This document shows, in pieces, positions 46,798 to 57,935 of a stretch of 64,000 nt of DNA. The notes beneath the pieces were generated by a model. The model saw only the letters and a program-made list of their open reading frames with translations. It was not told the origin of the DNA and did not search any database. This DNA is from Notamacropus eugenii (taxonomy: Eukaryota; Chordata; Mammalia; Diprotodontia; Macropodidae). Every line of letters begins with the position of its first letter. Within the stretch, counting starts at the first letter, position 1. Position numbers and translations under genes: made by a program. The DNA lies in NCBI RefSeq assembly GCF_028372415.1, contig NW_027325120.1:67501-131500 (forward strand), in the 5' to 3' direction.

Positions 46798-49700
46798 ATA
46801 AAGGGAGTATGTATAAATTAAATGCTGTGATGATAACAAATGTGATTTAAGGGTGGGAAGGGATCGTACTGGGAGATGTGAAAAGGAGGAAGCAGAAAAA
46901 TTAATAAATTCTGTCACAATAAGAGGCACAAAAACATAATGCATTAGTATGAAACAGGGGAGGAAGATGAGTATTCTTTGAGAGGTACTCTCATCTGATT
47001 CGATTCAAGAAGGGTACAACAACATTAATTAAGGACAGAAATACATCTAGCTTTATAGGTAATAGCAGTGGAAGTGAGGAAAGAAAGGGAGAGGAGGCCA
47101 ATTGGGAGGGCAGAAGTAGTAAGGGAAAGGGGGATTAAAAGGGCAGGGGCTGAGAGAAGAAAGGGGACCCTGAGGGAGTCGGTGATGAAAAATTAAACTA
47201 ATTTGGGGAAGGGAAGGAAGAAGGGAGAACTCAAAGCAGGAACAACAGGAAAAGGGATGAAGGGAAAGACACAAATAGTAATCATAACTGTGAATATGAA
47301 TGGGATGAACTCCCCCATAAGACGGAGACTTATAGCAGAATGGATTAAAAACCATAATCCAACAATATGTTATTTACAGGAAATATATTTGAAAATGGGA
47401 GATACACTTAAGGGAAAGGTAAAAACTTGGAGCAGAATTTATTTTGCTTCAGCTGATGTAAGTAGAAAGCAGGGGTAGCAATCCTAATCTCAGACAAAGC
47501 TAAAGCAGAAATAAATCTAATCAAAAGTTATAAGGTAGTCCACAAAATAATAAGCAGTATCTACCTAAACCTTCAGCAAACATTATATGCAATGGGGATA
47601 AGCTAGATGCATTTCCAATAAGACCAGGGTTGAAACAAGGATGTCCATTATCACCACTATTATTCCATATGGTACTAGAAATGTTAACTTTAGCAATTAG
47701 ACAAGATAAAGAAATTGAAGGAATAAGAATGGGCAAAGAAGAAACTAAGCTATCACTCTTTTCAGATGGTATGATGATATCCTTAGAGAAACCCAGAGAC
47801 TCAAGCAAAAAGCTACTGGAAATAACAGACAACTTTGGCAGAGTTTCAGGTTATAAAATAAACCCGCAGAAATCTGCATTCCCATATATTAGCAACGAAG
47901 TTCAACAGCAAGAGATGGAAAGAGAAATCCCATTTAAAGCTAGGGTAGACATTATAATATACTTGGGAGTTTACCTGCCAAAACAAACCCAAGGACTATA
48001 TGAACTCAATTACAATACACTTTTTGCACAAATAAAGTCAGATTTAAGTAAGTGGAAAAACATCAGTTGCTCATGGATAGGCCGAGCTAATGTAATAAAA
48101 ATGACAATTCTACCTAAATTTATTTACTTATTTAGTGTCATACCAATTAAACTATCAGATAATTATTTTCTAGAGCAGCATAAAATAATATCAAAATTCA
48201 TCTGGAAGAAGAAATTGTCCAGAATATCAAAGGGACTAATGAAAAGAAATGCTAGGGAAGGTGGCCTAGCGCTACCAGATTTCAAATTGTACTGTAAAGC
48301 AGCAAGTATCAAAACCGCTTCATACTGGCTAAGAAACAGATGGGTAGACAAGTGGAATAGACTTGGCACTCAAGACCCAGTAGGCAAGGAATATAGCAAA
48401 CTCCTGTCTGATAAATCGAAGGACTCCAGCGTCTGGGATAAGAACTCACTGTTCGGTTCGACAAAAATTGCTGGGAAAACTGGATAACAGAGTGACGGAA
48501 ACTAGACATAGACCCATGCCTGACACTGTACACAAGAGTAAAGTCCAGATGGGTGCACGATCTTGGTATAAAGATTGATACCATGGACAAACTTGAGGCG
48601 GAAGGAATAGCGAATTTATCAGACTTATGGAGAAGGGAAGAATTTTTGACTAAAGAAGAAATAGAAAGCATTATGAAATGCAAGATGGATAACTTTGATT
48701 ACATTAAACTGAAAAGTTTTTGCACAACCAAACCCAATGCAACCAAAATTCGGAGGGATGTAGTAAACTGGGAAAGAGTTTTTATAGCTAGTCTCTGGGA
48801 TAAAAGCCTCATTTCTAGAATATATAGAGAAGTGACTCAAATGTACAACTATACAAGTCATTCCCCAATTGATAAATGGTCAAAGGATACGAACAGGCAG
48901 TTTTCAGAGGAAGAAATTAAAGATAATCTAAAATCATATGAAAAAATGCTCTAAATCACTTTTGATTAGAGAGATGCATATCACAACAACTCTGAAGTAC
49001 CACATCACACCTGTAAGATTGGCAAACATGACAGAACAGGAAAATGATAAATATCAGAGAGGATGTGGGAGAGTTGGAACACTAATTCACTGTTGGGTTG
49101 GTGGAGCTGTGAGTTCATCCAACCATTCTGGAAAGTGATTTGGAACTATGCTCTAAAGGCCACAAAAATATGCATACCCTTTGATCCAGCAATATCTCTT
49201 CCAGGACTATATCCCCAAGAGATCATAAAAATAGAAAAGGGTCCCAGATGTACAAAACTAGTTGTAGGAGCGCTCTCTGTGGTTGCCAAAAGCTGGAAAT
49301 TATGTGGATGCCCATAAATTGATGAATGACGGAATAAATTATGGCATATGAATGTAATGGAATGCTATTGTGCTATAAGAAATGACGAACAAGAAGTCCT
49401 CAGAGAGGCCTGGAAAGACTTATATGATCTCATGCTGAGGGAAAGGAGCAGAAACAGGAGAATTTTGTGCACAGCAGCAAGCAGTGTGGGAGAGTTTGTT
49501 TGTTTGTTTGTTTTTCTAGTTGACTTGGAACTTCATTGCAATGCAAGGACTTGAAAAATTCCCAATGGTCTTTTAAGGCAAAATGCCTTCCATATCCAGA
49601 GAAAGAAATATGGAATTCAATCATAGATTGTAGCAGATCCTTTATTTTGTATGTGTGTGTATTACGTTTTTGTTTCTTACATGATTTCTTCTATTCATTT

Positions 49701-49890
49701 TAAATCTTCTACATAGCTTGACTGTAGTGAAAATTTATTTAATAGGAATGTATGTGTAGAACCTGTATAAAACTGTATACCATTTCGGCGAGGGAGGAGG
49801 GAAGTAGGAAGAGGGAGGGGGAAATCTAAGTAATATGGTAGTGATTGTAGAACACTGAAAATAAATAAAATTCATTAAAATAAAAAAAAA
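46798..49890 (+). mobile_element. L1 copy 1: 5'-truncated and internally deleted
   Basis: It starts abruptly against satellite inside the GA-rich ORF1-ORF2 intergenic sequence ('gtataaattaaatgctgtga', comparable with 55,920). It continues into the ORF2 endonuclease (NMNGMNSPIRRRLIAEWIK). It then jumps near 47,530, losing the rest of the endonuclease and the reverse transcriptase N-terminus, and resumes before GCPLSPLLF. It reaches a 3' UTR and an A-rich tail at about 49,870-49,890. A (TTTG)n run near 49,496 lies at the ORF2 C-terminus. Confidence 0.9.
47264..49540 (+). pseudogene. L1 ORF2 remnant (copy 1)
   Basis: Pieces of the L1 endonuclease/reverse transcriptase protein. 47,264-47,478 is the endonuclease start, up to a frameshift. 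47,630-48,487 is an open 285-codon stretch with KQGCPLSPLLFHMVLEMLTL, a YLGVYLPKQT thumb motif and the basic KFIWKKK region. The catalytic FADD-type box reads FSDG here, so activity would be lost even if the frame were whole. 48,553-48,954 and 49,063-49,540 cover the C-terminal region (YHITPVRLANM, GLYPQE, MECYCAIRNDEQ). The internal deletion and several frameshifts make it a pseudogene. Confidence 0.9.
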
Positions 49891-52235
49891 TGGACACGTA
49901 GCTGAAAAAACTCCAAAAAGAATAAATGGAAAATTCCCAACTAAATACTAAATGAAAAGTACAGAAAACCACAGGGGAGGTTAACAAAATTGAAATTAAG
50001 AAAACTATTCAACTAATAAATAAAAAGAGGAGTGAATTTTATAATAAAACCAATAAAATTGGTAAAATTTAGGTCAACTTGTTTTTTAAAAAAGAATAAA
50101 ACCAAATTATCAATATCAACAATGAAAAGGATGAACTCCCTTCCAATGAGGAAAAAACTAAAACAATAATAAGAAATTACTTTGTCCGACTGTACGCCCA
50201 TAAATTCCACAATCTAAATGAGATGAATGATTATTTTGAAAGATACAAATTGCCCACACTAACAGGAGAGGAAGTTGAATGCTTAAATAACCCCATGTCA
50301 GTAAAAGAATTTGAAGAAGTCATCAATGTTCTCTTTAGGAAAAAATCTCCAGAGTCAGATGGATTCACAAGTGAAGTCTAACAAATATTTAAAGAACAGT
50401 TTATTCCAATACTATATAGAATATATTGGAAAATTTGAGAAGGAATGCTCGCAAATTCTTTTTATGATATACATATGATTTTGATACCTAAACCAGAAAG
50501 AGCCAATACAGAGAAAGAAAATTATAGACCAATTTCTCTGATGAAGATAGATGCAAAAATTTTAAATACGATTTTAGGAAAAAGAATACAGCAAATAATC
50601 ACTAGAATAATACATTACGATCAGGTAGGAGTTATACCAGGAATTCAGGGATGGTTCAACATTGGGATAATTATGAATATTATTGATCATATCAACAACA
50701 AAATGAAGAGAAAGATTGGTACTGGCTAAGAAACAGAAGGGTGGACCAGTGAAATAGTTTAGGTACCCAATATACAATAGTCAATGAATATAGCAATCTA
50801 CTGTTTGATAAACTCATGGACCCCATCTTCTGTGATAAGAGCTCACTATGTGACAAAAATTTCTGGGAAAAGTGGATAACAGTATGGCAGAAACTAGGCA
50901 TAGACCAATGCCTGATATCATACACAATAATAAATTCCAAATGGGTACACGACCTAGGTGTAAAGACTGATAATATAAATAAATTAGTGGAGCAAATTAT
51001 CTGTATTTCACAGACTGATGGAGAAGAATTTTTGACTTAACAAGAGAAAGAAAACATTATGAAGTGTAAAATTCATAATTTTGTTTACATTAAATTGAAG
51101 TTTTTACACAGAGAAACACAATCAAACCAAGATCAGGAGGGAAGCAGAAAACTGAGAACGAATTTTTGCAACTAGAGTCTGTGATAAGGGCGTCATTTCT
51201 AAAATATATAGAGAACTGATTGAAATGAAGAATACAAGTCACTGCGCAACTGACAAATGGTCAAAGGAAATGAACAGTCAGTTTTCAGAGGATGAAATCA
51301 AAACTCTCTATAGTCATATGAAAAAATGCTCTAAATCACTATTGATTATAGAAATGCAAAACAAGTCTGAGGTACCACATCACACCTATTAGATGTGACA
51401 AAACAGGATGATGATAAATGTTGGAGAAGATTTGTGACAGTTGGAACTCTAATTCATTTTTGGTGGTGCTGTGAGCTGATCCAGCCATTCTGTAGAGAAA
51501 TTTGGAACTATGCCGAAAGGGCTACAAAAATGTGCTTACCCTTTGACTCAGAAATAATGCTGCTTGGACTATATCCCCAAGAGATCATAAAAATAGGACA
51601 GGGTCCCATATGTACAAAAATATTTATAGTAGCACTCTTTGTGGTTGCCAAAAAGTGGAATTCAAGGGGATGCCCATCAACTAGGGAATGGCTGAATAAA
51701 TTGTGGTATATGAATGTAATGGAATAGTATTGTGCTATAAGAAATGATGAACAGGAAGACTTCAGAGAGGCATGGAAAGACTTTTATCAACTCATGCTGA
51801 GTGAAAGGAGAAGAACCAGGAGAACTTTCTGCACAGCAGCAACCAACGTGTGGGAGGACTTTTTCTGGTAGACTTAGAACTTCATTGCAATTCAAGGATT
51901 TAAAATATTCCCAATGGTCTCTTAAGTCAAAATGCCTTCCACATCCAGAGAATGAACTCTTGAATTCAATCGTAGAATGTAGCAGATCATTTTCTTTTGT
52001 ATTATATTTTGTTTGGTTTTATTATTTCTCCCATTACTTCTATGTAACCTTACTGAGGTGAAAAATATATTTAGTAGTAAAGTGTGTGTAGAACCGATTT
52101 AAAATTGTATGCTGTCTCGGGGAGGGAGGGGGGAAACAGTGGGGAAGGAGGGAAAGGTAGAGGAAAAAAAATCTAAATTATATTAGAGTGACTGTAGAAC
52201 ACTGAATACAAATAACATAATGAAAGAAAAAAGAA
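49891..52235 (+). mobile_element. L1 copy 2: 5'-truncated and internally deleted
   Basis: It starts in the ORF2 linker between endonuclease and reverse transcriptase ('tggacacgtagctgaaaaaa', comparable with 57,300). It runs through the reverse transcriptase palm start, loses about 1 kb at about 50,715, resumes in the C-terminal region and ends in a GGGAGGG-rich 3' UTR with an A-rich tail near 52,200-52,235. It follows copy 1 head-to-tail. Confidence 0.88.
50100..51870 (+). pseudogene. L1 ORF2 remnant (copy 2)
   Basis: The open piece 50,445-50,729 has [20 protein letters not shown], then [13 protein letters not shown], the RT fingers/palm entry, and an [10 protein letters not shown] motif. 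It then continues without the catalytic FADD box, because the middle is deleted. 50,816-51,040 and 51,395-51,727 are C-terminal pieces (FWEKWITVWQKLGIDQCL, GLYPQEIIKIGQG, LNKLWYMNVME). Stop codons at about 51,040 and later show long decay. Confidence 0.87.
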
Positions 52236-52375
52236 AATAACTCCTTAAAGGGAGCAATTTGGACACATGGAAAATGAGGTACAAAATGTAACTAAACAAA
52301 ACTATTTTTAAAACAATTAGAATTGGTCAAGTAGATTCTAATGACTCTAAGAGACATCAAGATTTAGTCAAACAG
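52236..52375 (+). mobile_element. L1 copy 3, ORF1 part left of the HAL1 insertion
   Basis: A decayed coiled-coil part of L1 ORF1. It is continuous with 55,131 onward once the nested HAL1 and one copy of its target-site duplication are removed. Confidence 0.75.
52359..52375 (+). repeat. Target-site duplication, left copy
   Basis: AAGATTTAGTCAAACAG, identical over 17 bp to 55,114-55,130. It brackets the HAL1 at 52,376-55,113. Confidence 0.97.
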
Positions 52376-52386
52376 GAGGGGCGGAG

Positions 52387-52398
52387 CCAAGATGGCGG
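52387..52398 (+). promoter_or_regulatory. YY1-like site at HAL1 5' end
   Basis: CCAAGATGGCGG at positions 12-23 of the element, matching the place of the YY1 site in human L1 5' UTRs. It is conserved in two of the three 5' ends present here; the third has GCAG. Confidence 0.6.
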
Positions 52399-53051
52399 AG
52401 TAGAAAGACACACATACACATAGCTCCGAACCCATAACCCACAGAACAGCTAGAGGGAACCAACTCACGGTGAATTCTGCACCCAGAGGCCACGGAATAT
52501 TGGAGCGAGGGAGATTTCTGTTCCAGAGAGACCTGCAAACCTCTCGCAGGGGGTCCTTCGCGCTGCAGATGCAGAGCCCAGCCCAGACCTGCAGTGGCTG
52601 CGGCTCCAACAGGTACAGATCCGAGCAGGCTTCAGGGACGGGATCTCCAGCGGCGGCACAAGCCCCTCCACCCACAGGTGACAGGGGTCGGTGAGAGAGT
52701 CTCTTTGGCGGGTCGAGAGGGGAGTGGGATGCCCCCATGGCTCGGGCCCCCCCGGGAGATAGAAGCTGAGAGGCGGCTGCAGACAGGGGCTCCCCAAGCA
52801 GGCGGGACCCTGGATCCATTGTGGAAGGTCTGTACATAAACCCCCTGAGGGAACTGAGCCTGAGAGGCGGCCCTGCCCCGACCTGACCACCTGAACTTAA
52901 TTCTCACACTGAATAGCAGCCCTACCCCCGCCAAAATCCCTAAGGCAGGAAGCAGCATTTGAATCTCAGTCCCCAAACGCTGGCTGGGAGGACCAGGAGG
53001 CGAGGTGGGTGTGAGGAGAATATTCAGAGGTCAAGTCACTGGCTGGGGAGA

Positions 53052-54089
53052 ATGCCCAGAAAATGGAAAAGATATAAAACTATTGAAGGCTACTTTCTTG
53101 GAGAACAGACATTTCCTCCCTTCCTTTCTGATGAGGAAAAACAATGCTTACCATCAGGCAAAGACACAGAAATCAAGGATTCTGTGTCCCAGCCCACCCA
53201 ATGGGCTCAGGCCATGGAAGAGATCAAAACGAATTTTGAAAATCAAGTTAGAGAGGTGGATGAAAAACTGGGAAGAGAAATGAGAGGGATGAAAGAGAAG
53301 CATGAAAAGCAGATCAGCTCCCTGCTAAAGGAGAACCAAAAAAATGTTGAAGAAATTAACACCTTGAAAACTAGCCTTACTCAATTGGCAAAAGAGGTTC
53401 AAAAAGCCAATGAGGAAAAGAATGCTTTCAAAAGCAGAATTAGCCAAATGGAAAAGGAGATTCAAAAGCTCATTGAAGAAAATAGTTCTTTCAAAACTAG
53501 AATGGCACAGATGGACGCTAAGGACTTTGTGAGAAAGACAGATATCACAGAACATAGTGAGAAGATTGGAAAAATAGAAGATAATGTGAAATATGTTATT
53601 GGAAAAACAACTGACCTGGAAAATAGATTCAGGAGAGACAATGTAAAAATTCTGGGACCACCTGAAAACCATGATCAAAAGAAGAGCCTAGACATCATCT
53701 TCCATGAAATTATCAAGGAAAACTGCCCTGAGATTCTAGAACCAGGGGGCAAAAAAAATATTCAAGGAATCCACAGAACACCGCCTGAAAGAGATCCAAA
53801 AAGAAAAACTCCTAGGAACATTGTGGCCAAATTCCAGAGTTCCCAGGTGAAAGAGAAAATATTGCAAGCAGTTAGAAAGAAACAATTCAAGTATTGTGGA
53901 AATACAATCAGGATAACACAAGATCTAGCACCCTCTACATTAAGGGATCGAAGGGAATGGAATAAGATATTCCAGAAGTCAAAGGAACTAGGAATAAAAC
54001 CAAGAATCACCTACCCAGCAAAACTGAGTATAATACTTCAGGAGAAAAAATGGTCTTTCAATGAAATAGAGGATTGCAAGCATTCTTGA
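53052..54089 (+). CDS. HAL1 ORF1 protein, nearly intact
   Basis: An L1 ORF1-type RNA-binding protein of 345 residues, starting MPRKWKRYKTIEGYFLGEQ at 53,052. The frame is open further upstream, but this ATG is shared by all three HAL1 copies. Residues about 55-160 are a coiled coil (KTSLTQLAKEVQKANEEK, SRISQMEKEIQKL). Residues about 175-260 are an RRM beginning RFRRDNVKILGPPE. Residues about 260-340 are the C-terminal domain (FKYCGNTIRITQD, PRITYPAKLSIILQ). No internal stop is present. A 1-bp loss near 54,073 relative to the copy at 32,185 ends the frame as EDCKHS instead of continuing about 19 residues. It might make a near-complete protein; whether it is transcribed is unknown. Confidence 0.85.
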   Translation: MPRKWKRYKTIEGYFLGEQTFPPFLSDEEKQCLPSGKDTEIKDSVSQPTQWAQAMEEIKTNFENQVREVDEKLGREMRGMKEKHEKQISSLLKENQKNVEEINTLKTSLTQLAKEVQKANEEKNAFKSRISQMEKEIQKLIEENSSFKTRMAQMDAKDFVRKTDITEHSEKIGKIEDNVKYVIGKTTDLENRFRRDNVKILGPPENHDQKKSLDIIFHEIIKENCPEILEPGGKKNIQGIHRTPPERDPKRKTPRNIVAKFQSSQVKEKILQAVRKKQFKYCGNTIRITQDLAPSTLRDRREWNKIFQKSKELGIKPRITYPAKLSIILQEKKWSFNEIEDCKHS

Positions 54090-54273
54090 TGAAAAGACCA
54101 GAGCTGAAAAGAAAATTTGACTTTCAAACATAAGAATGAATAGAACCATGAAAAGATGAACAGCAAAGAGAAGTCATAAGGGACTTACTAAAGTTGAACT
54201 GTTTACATTCCTACATGGAAAGACAATATTTGTAACTCTTGAAACATTTCAGTATCTGGGTACTGGGTGGGAG

Positions 54274-54309
54274 TACACACACACACATGCACACACGCAC
54301 ACATACATA
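54274..54309 (+). repeat. CA-rich microsatellite in HAL1 3' region
   Basis: Imperfect (AC)n at the same place as in the other HAL1 copy (32,380-32,410). Confidence 0.85.
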
Positions 54310-55113
54310 GAGACAGATTGCACAGAGTGAATTGAAGAGGATGGGATCATATCTTTAAAAAATGAAATCAAGCAGTGAGAGAGAAATATTGGGAGGAGAA
54401 AGGGAGAAATTGATTGGGGCAAATTATCTCTCATAAAAGAGGCAAGCAAAAGACTTATTAGTGGAGGGATAAAGAGGGGAGGCAAGAGAAAAACATGAGG
54501 TCTACTCTCATCACATTCCACTAAAGGAAAGAATAAAATGCACACTCATTTTGAGAGGAAAACCTATCTCACAATACAGGAGAGTGGGGGACAAGGGCAC
54601 AAGCAGTGTGGGGGGGAGGATAGAGGGGAGGGCATGGGGAGGAGAATGCAATCCGAGGTCGACACTCATGGGGAGGGAAAGGATCATAAGAGAATAGAAG
54701 TAATGGGGGACAGGATAGGATGGAGGGAAATATAGTTAGTCCTATACAACACAACTAGTATGGAAATCATTTGCAAAACTACACAGATTTGGCCTATATT
54801 GAATTGCTTGTCTTCCAAAGGGAAGGGGTGGAGAGGAAGGGAGCTAAAGAAGTTGGAACCCAAAGTGTTAGGATCAACTGTAATGTTCTTACCACTAGGA
54901 AATAAGAAATACAGGTTAAGGGTTAAAGAAAGCTATCTGGCCCTACAGGACAAAAGAGAAGATGGAGACAAGGGCAGAGAGGGAGGATAGAAGAGAGAGC
55001 AGATTGGTCAAAGGGGCAATTAGAATGCTTGGGTTTGGGGGGGGGAGGCGATAAAAGGGGAGAAAATTTGCAACCCAAAATTTTTTGAAAATAAATGTTA
55101 AAAGTTAAATAAA

Positions 55114-55130
55114 AAGATTTAGTCAAACAG
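55114..55130 (+). repeat. Target-site duplication, right copy
   Basis: AAGATTTAGTCAAACAG, identical to 52,359-52,375. Confidence 0.97.
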
Positions 55131-57780
55131 AATCTACATAATGAGAAAAAAACAAGAAAATATTCAATATTTCATTGGTAAAAGAATTGACATGGAAAAC
55201 TGACCCAGTAGAGGAAATCTAAGAATTATTAGTGTACAAGAAACCCATGATGAGAAAAAGAACCTGGAAAATAACTTCCAAGAAATCATCAAGAAAAACT
55301 GCCCTGAGGTCCTAGATCTGGTAGGCAAAATAGTCACGGTCAGAATCCACTGGTCATCTCTTGAAAGAGATCCCAAATTGAAAACGTGAAAGAATATTTT
55401 TGCCGAATTCCAGAACTATAAAGTTAGGGATAAAGCACTGCAAGCAGGCAAAGGGAAACAATGTAAATGTGGAGAAATCACAGTCAGGATCCCACAGAAC
55501 CTTGCAATTTTAAAATTAGAAGATCAGAGGTATTGGGATATGATATTCTTTAAGACACAGGACCTTGGACTACAACCAAAAATCAATTACCTAACAAAAT
55601 TTAGTATAATGTTCCTGGAAAGGAGATGGACATTCAGTGAAATAAGGGATTTCTAGTTCTTCCTGATGAAAAGGCCAGAGCTGAATGGAAAATTTAGTTT
55701 CCAAATAGAAGACTCAAGGGAGGCTAAAAAGTAAAAGAGTAAAAAAAGTAAAAATTAAAGGGAAGCTAAAAAGTAAAAGAGTAAAAAAAGTAAAGGGAAA
55801 AAACCTTGTTATTCAATATGGGAAAACTGTTTACGTCCCTTTATGGGAGAATGATTCTCGTTAATCTTGAGAACTGAATATTTGTTATAACACTTAAGGG
55901 ATATACATAGATAGAGAGTGTAGGTATAAATTAGCTAATATGATAATAACAACACAATTAAAAGATGAGAATAATTCTAATGGAAGAAGAAAAAAGGAGG
56001 AGGTAGAACAAGTTAAAGTACATCACAGGGAGAGGGACAAAAACATATTATGTTAGAAAGAAAGAAAGAGGGGAGGGAGATGAACTTTGCTTGACCATTA
56101 CTCTCACTTGATTTACTTAAGGAGTGAAGAACATAGTCAGTTAAGTATAGAAAACTATCTTGTCCTACAGGCAGTAGGAGGGGAAAGGGAGGGAGAAAAA
56201 AAGGGAGGGAATAAATAGTGAATGAAAGGGTAAGTAAAAGGTATGGCCATGATAGAAGGGAGGGAAGACTGGCGGAGGGGAGGTCAAAAGTAAAACTCTA
56301 TTGAGGAGGGGAAGTGAAAATGAGGAAATGAAAGTGTACACGAGTGGGAGTGGGATAGGATGGAGAGAAAGACACAGATAATCATCACCACAGTGAATGT
56401 GAATAGGAGGAATTCACACACCAAATGGAGATTGATAGCAGAAAGGATTAAAAAACCATAATCCTGCAATATGTTATTTACAAAAAAGATATTTGAAAGG
56501 GCAAAACATACACTACGTAAAGGTAAAAGGTTGGAGCAGAATATATTCTGCTTCAGCTGATGTAAAAATGTATGGGTAGCCATCCTAATCTCAGGTAAAG
56601 CAAAAGCAGAAAGAGATCTAATCAAAAGAGATAATGAAGGAATGGATATCCTTCTAAAAGGCACCGTAGTCCATGAAGTAATATCATTACTAAACATATA
56701 TGCACCAAGTGGTATACCATCCAAATTCTTAGAGGAGAAGTTAAGCAAGTTACAGGAAGAAGAAGACAGCAAAATTGCTCTAGTGGGGGACCTTAACAGT
56801 GCCCTCTATGAACTTGATAAATCTAGCATCAAAATAAACAAGATATACGTCACAGAGGTGAATAGAATTCTCAATAAGTTAGATATGATCGACCTCTGGA
56901 AAATACTGAATGGGGATAGAAAAGACTATACCACTTCTTCAACTGTTCATGGGACATACAGAAAAATTCACCATGTACCAGGGCATAAAATTCTCACAAT
57001 CCAGTGCATAAAGGCAGAGATAATCAATGCATCCTTTTCAGATCATGCTACAATAAATTATTTTATGCAATAAACTGCCATGGAAAGATAGACCAAAAAT
57101 GAATTGCAAACTAAAAAATCTAATCCTAGAAATGAGTGGGTTGAACAACAAAACATAGAAACAATCATAAATTTCAAGAGAATTACAATAATAGGACAAC
57201 CTACCAAAAATTAAGGAATGCTGTGAAAGTAGTTCTTAAGGGAAATTTTAGATCATTGAATGTTTACATTAATAATGTAGAGAAAGAGGAGGTTAATGAT
57301 TTGGGCATGTAACTAAAAAATCTAGAAAAAAAGACAAATTGAAAATCTCCAAGTAAATACAAAATCAGAAATACTGAAAACTAAAGGAGAGATTAAAAAA
57401 TTGAAATTAAGAAAACTATTGAACTAATAAATAAAAGTAAGAATTGCTTTTATAGGAAAAACAATAAAATTGATAAGCATTCGGCCAATTTGATTTTAAA
57501 AAGAAAAAAGAAAACCAAACTACCAATATCAAAAATGAAAAAGGGGAACTCACCTCCAACAAGGAGGAATTTAAAATAATAATTAGAAATTAATTTACCC
57601 AAATACATACCAATAAATTTGATATTCTTGGTGAAATGGATGAATATTTACAAAAAAATGTAAATTGCCTAGAGTAACAGAAGAATAAATAAAATACATA
57701 AATAATCGCATCTCAGACAAAGAAATTGAACAAGTCATCAGCGAAATCCCTAGGAAAAAATTCTCCAGACCTAGATGAAT
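55131..57780 (+). mobile_element. L1 copy 3, right of the HAL1 insertion
   Basis: An old L1. The rest of ORF1 lies at 55,131-55,740 with many stops but clear similarity to the HAL1 ORF1 (for example 'aaaaactgccctgaggtcct', 'agagatcccaaattgaaaac'). The GA-rich intergenic region follows at 55,740-56,370, then the ORF2 endonuclease and linker to about 57,780, where similarity is lost at a SINE. The reverse transcriptase and 3' end are absent. Its ORF1-ORF2 arrangement shows where the HAL1 3' region came from. Confidence 0.85.
56370..57770 (+). pseudogene. L1 ORF2 endonuclease remnant (copy 3)
   Basis: The L1 endonuclease domain, which cuts the target strand. The start (56,380-56,640) is frameshifted. 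An open 143-codon piece at 56,642-57,073 has SLLNIYAPSGIPSKFLEEKL, a DLNSAL motif that carries GDFN-type catalytic residues in active copies, LDMIDLWKILNGDRKDYT, and NASFSDHATI. That last piece contains the SDH catalytic triplet. The linker follows with several stops. The element lacks reverse transcriptase beyond about 57,770. Confidence 0.85.
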
Positions 57781-57784
57781 TTAT

Positions 57785-57935
57785 ACGTATTTTAAGGATA
57801 GGAGAATCCAGGCAAGCAAGATTAAGTGACTTGCCTAGAGTCACACAGCTAGAGATTATCTGAGGTCACATTTGGACTGAAGTCCTCCTGACTCTAAACC
57901 CCAGGTCTATCCACTTCACCATGTAGCTGCCCAGA
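57785..57935 (-). mobile_element. SINE fragment, minus strand
   Basis: Read on the minus strand it has 'gggcagctacatggtgaag', a B-box-like stretch, then 'tcctgactcta...acctcagataatc' and 'tgtgtgactctaggcaagtc', the order of a MIR/CORE-type tRNA SINE. The flanks 'agatgaattta' and 'agataaattag' may be a decayed target-site duplication inside L1 copy 3. Confidence 0.75.

Larger units (their letters stand above)
52376..55113 (+). mobile_element. Full-length HAL1 (half-L1) retrotransposon
   Basis: A complete element of about 2.74 kb with a perfect 17-bp target-site duplication. It has a GC-rich 5' UTR of 676 bp starting GAGGGGCGGAGCC, an ORF1, then about 1 kb of 3' sequence. The 3' sequence is GA-rich and resembles the L1 ORF1-ORF2 intergenic region ('ctctcataaaagaggcaagc', 'catcacattccactaaagga'). 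It ends 'aagttaaataaa' with a very short A tail. There is no ORF2, so it must have used another element's reverse transcriptase. It sits inside an older L1 ORF1. It is the best-preserved mobile element in the window. Confidence 0.95.
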
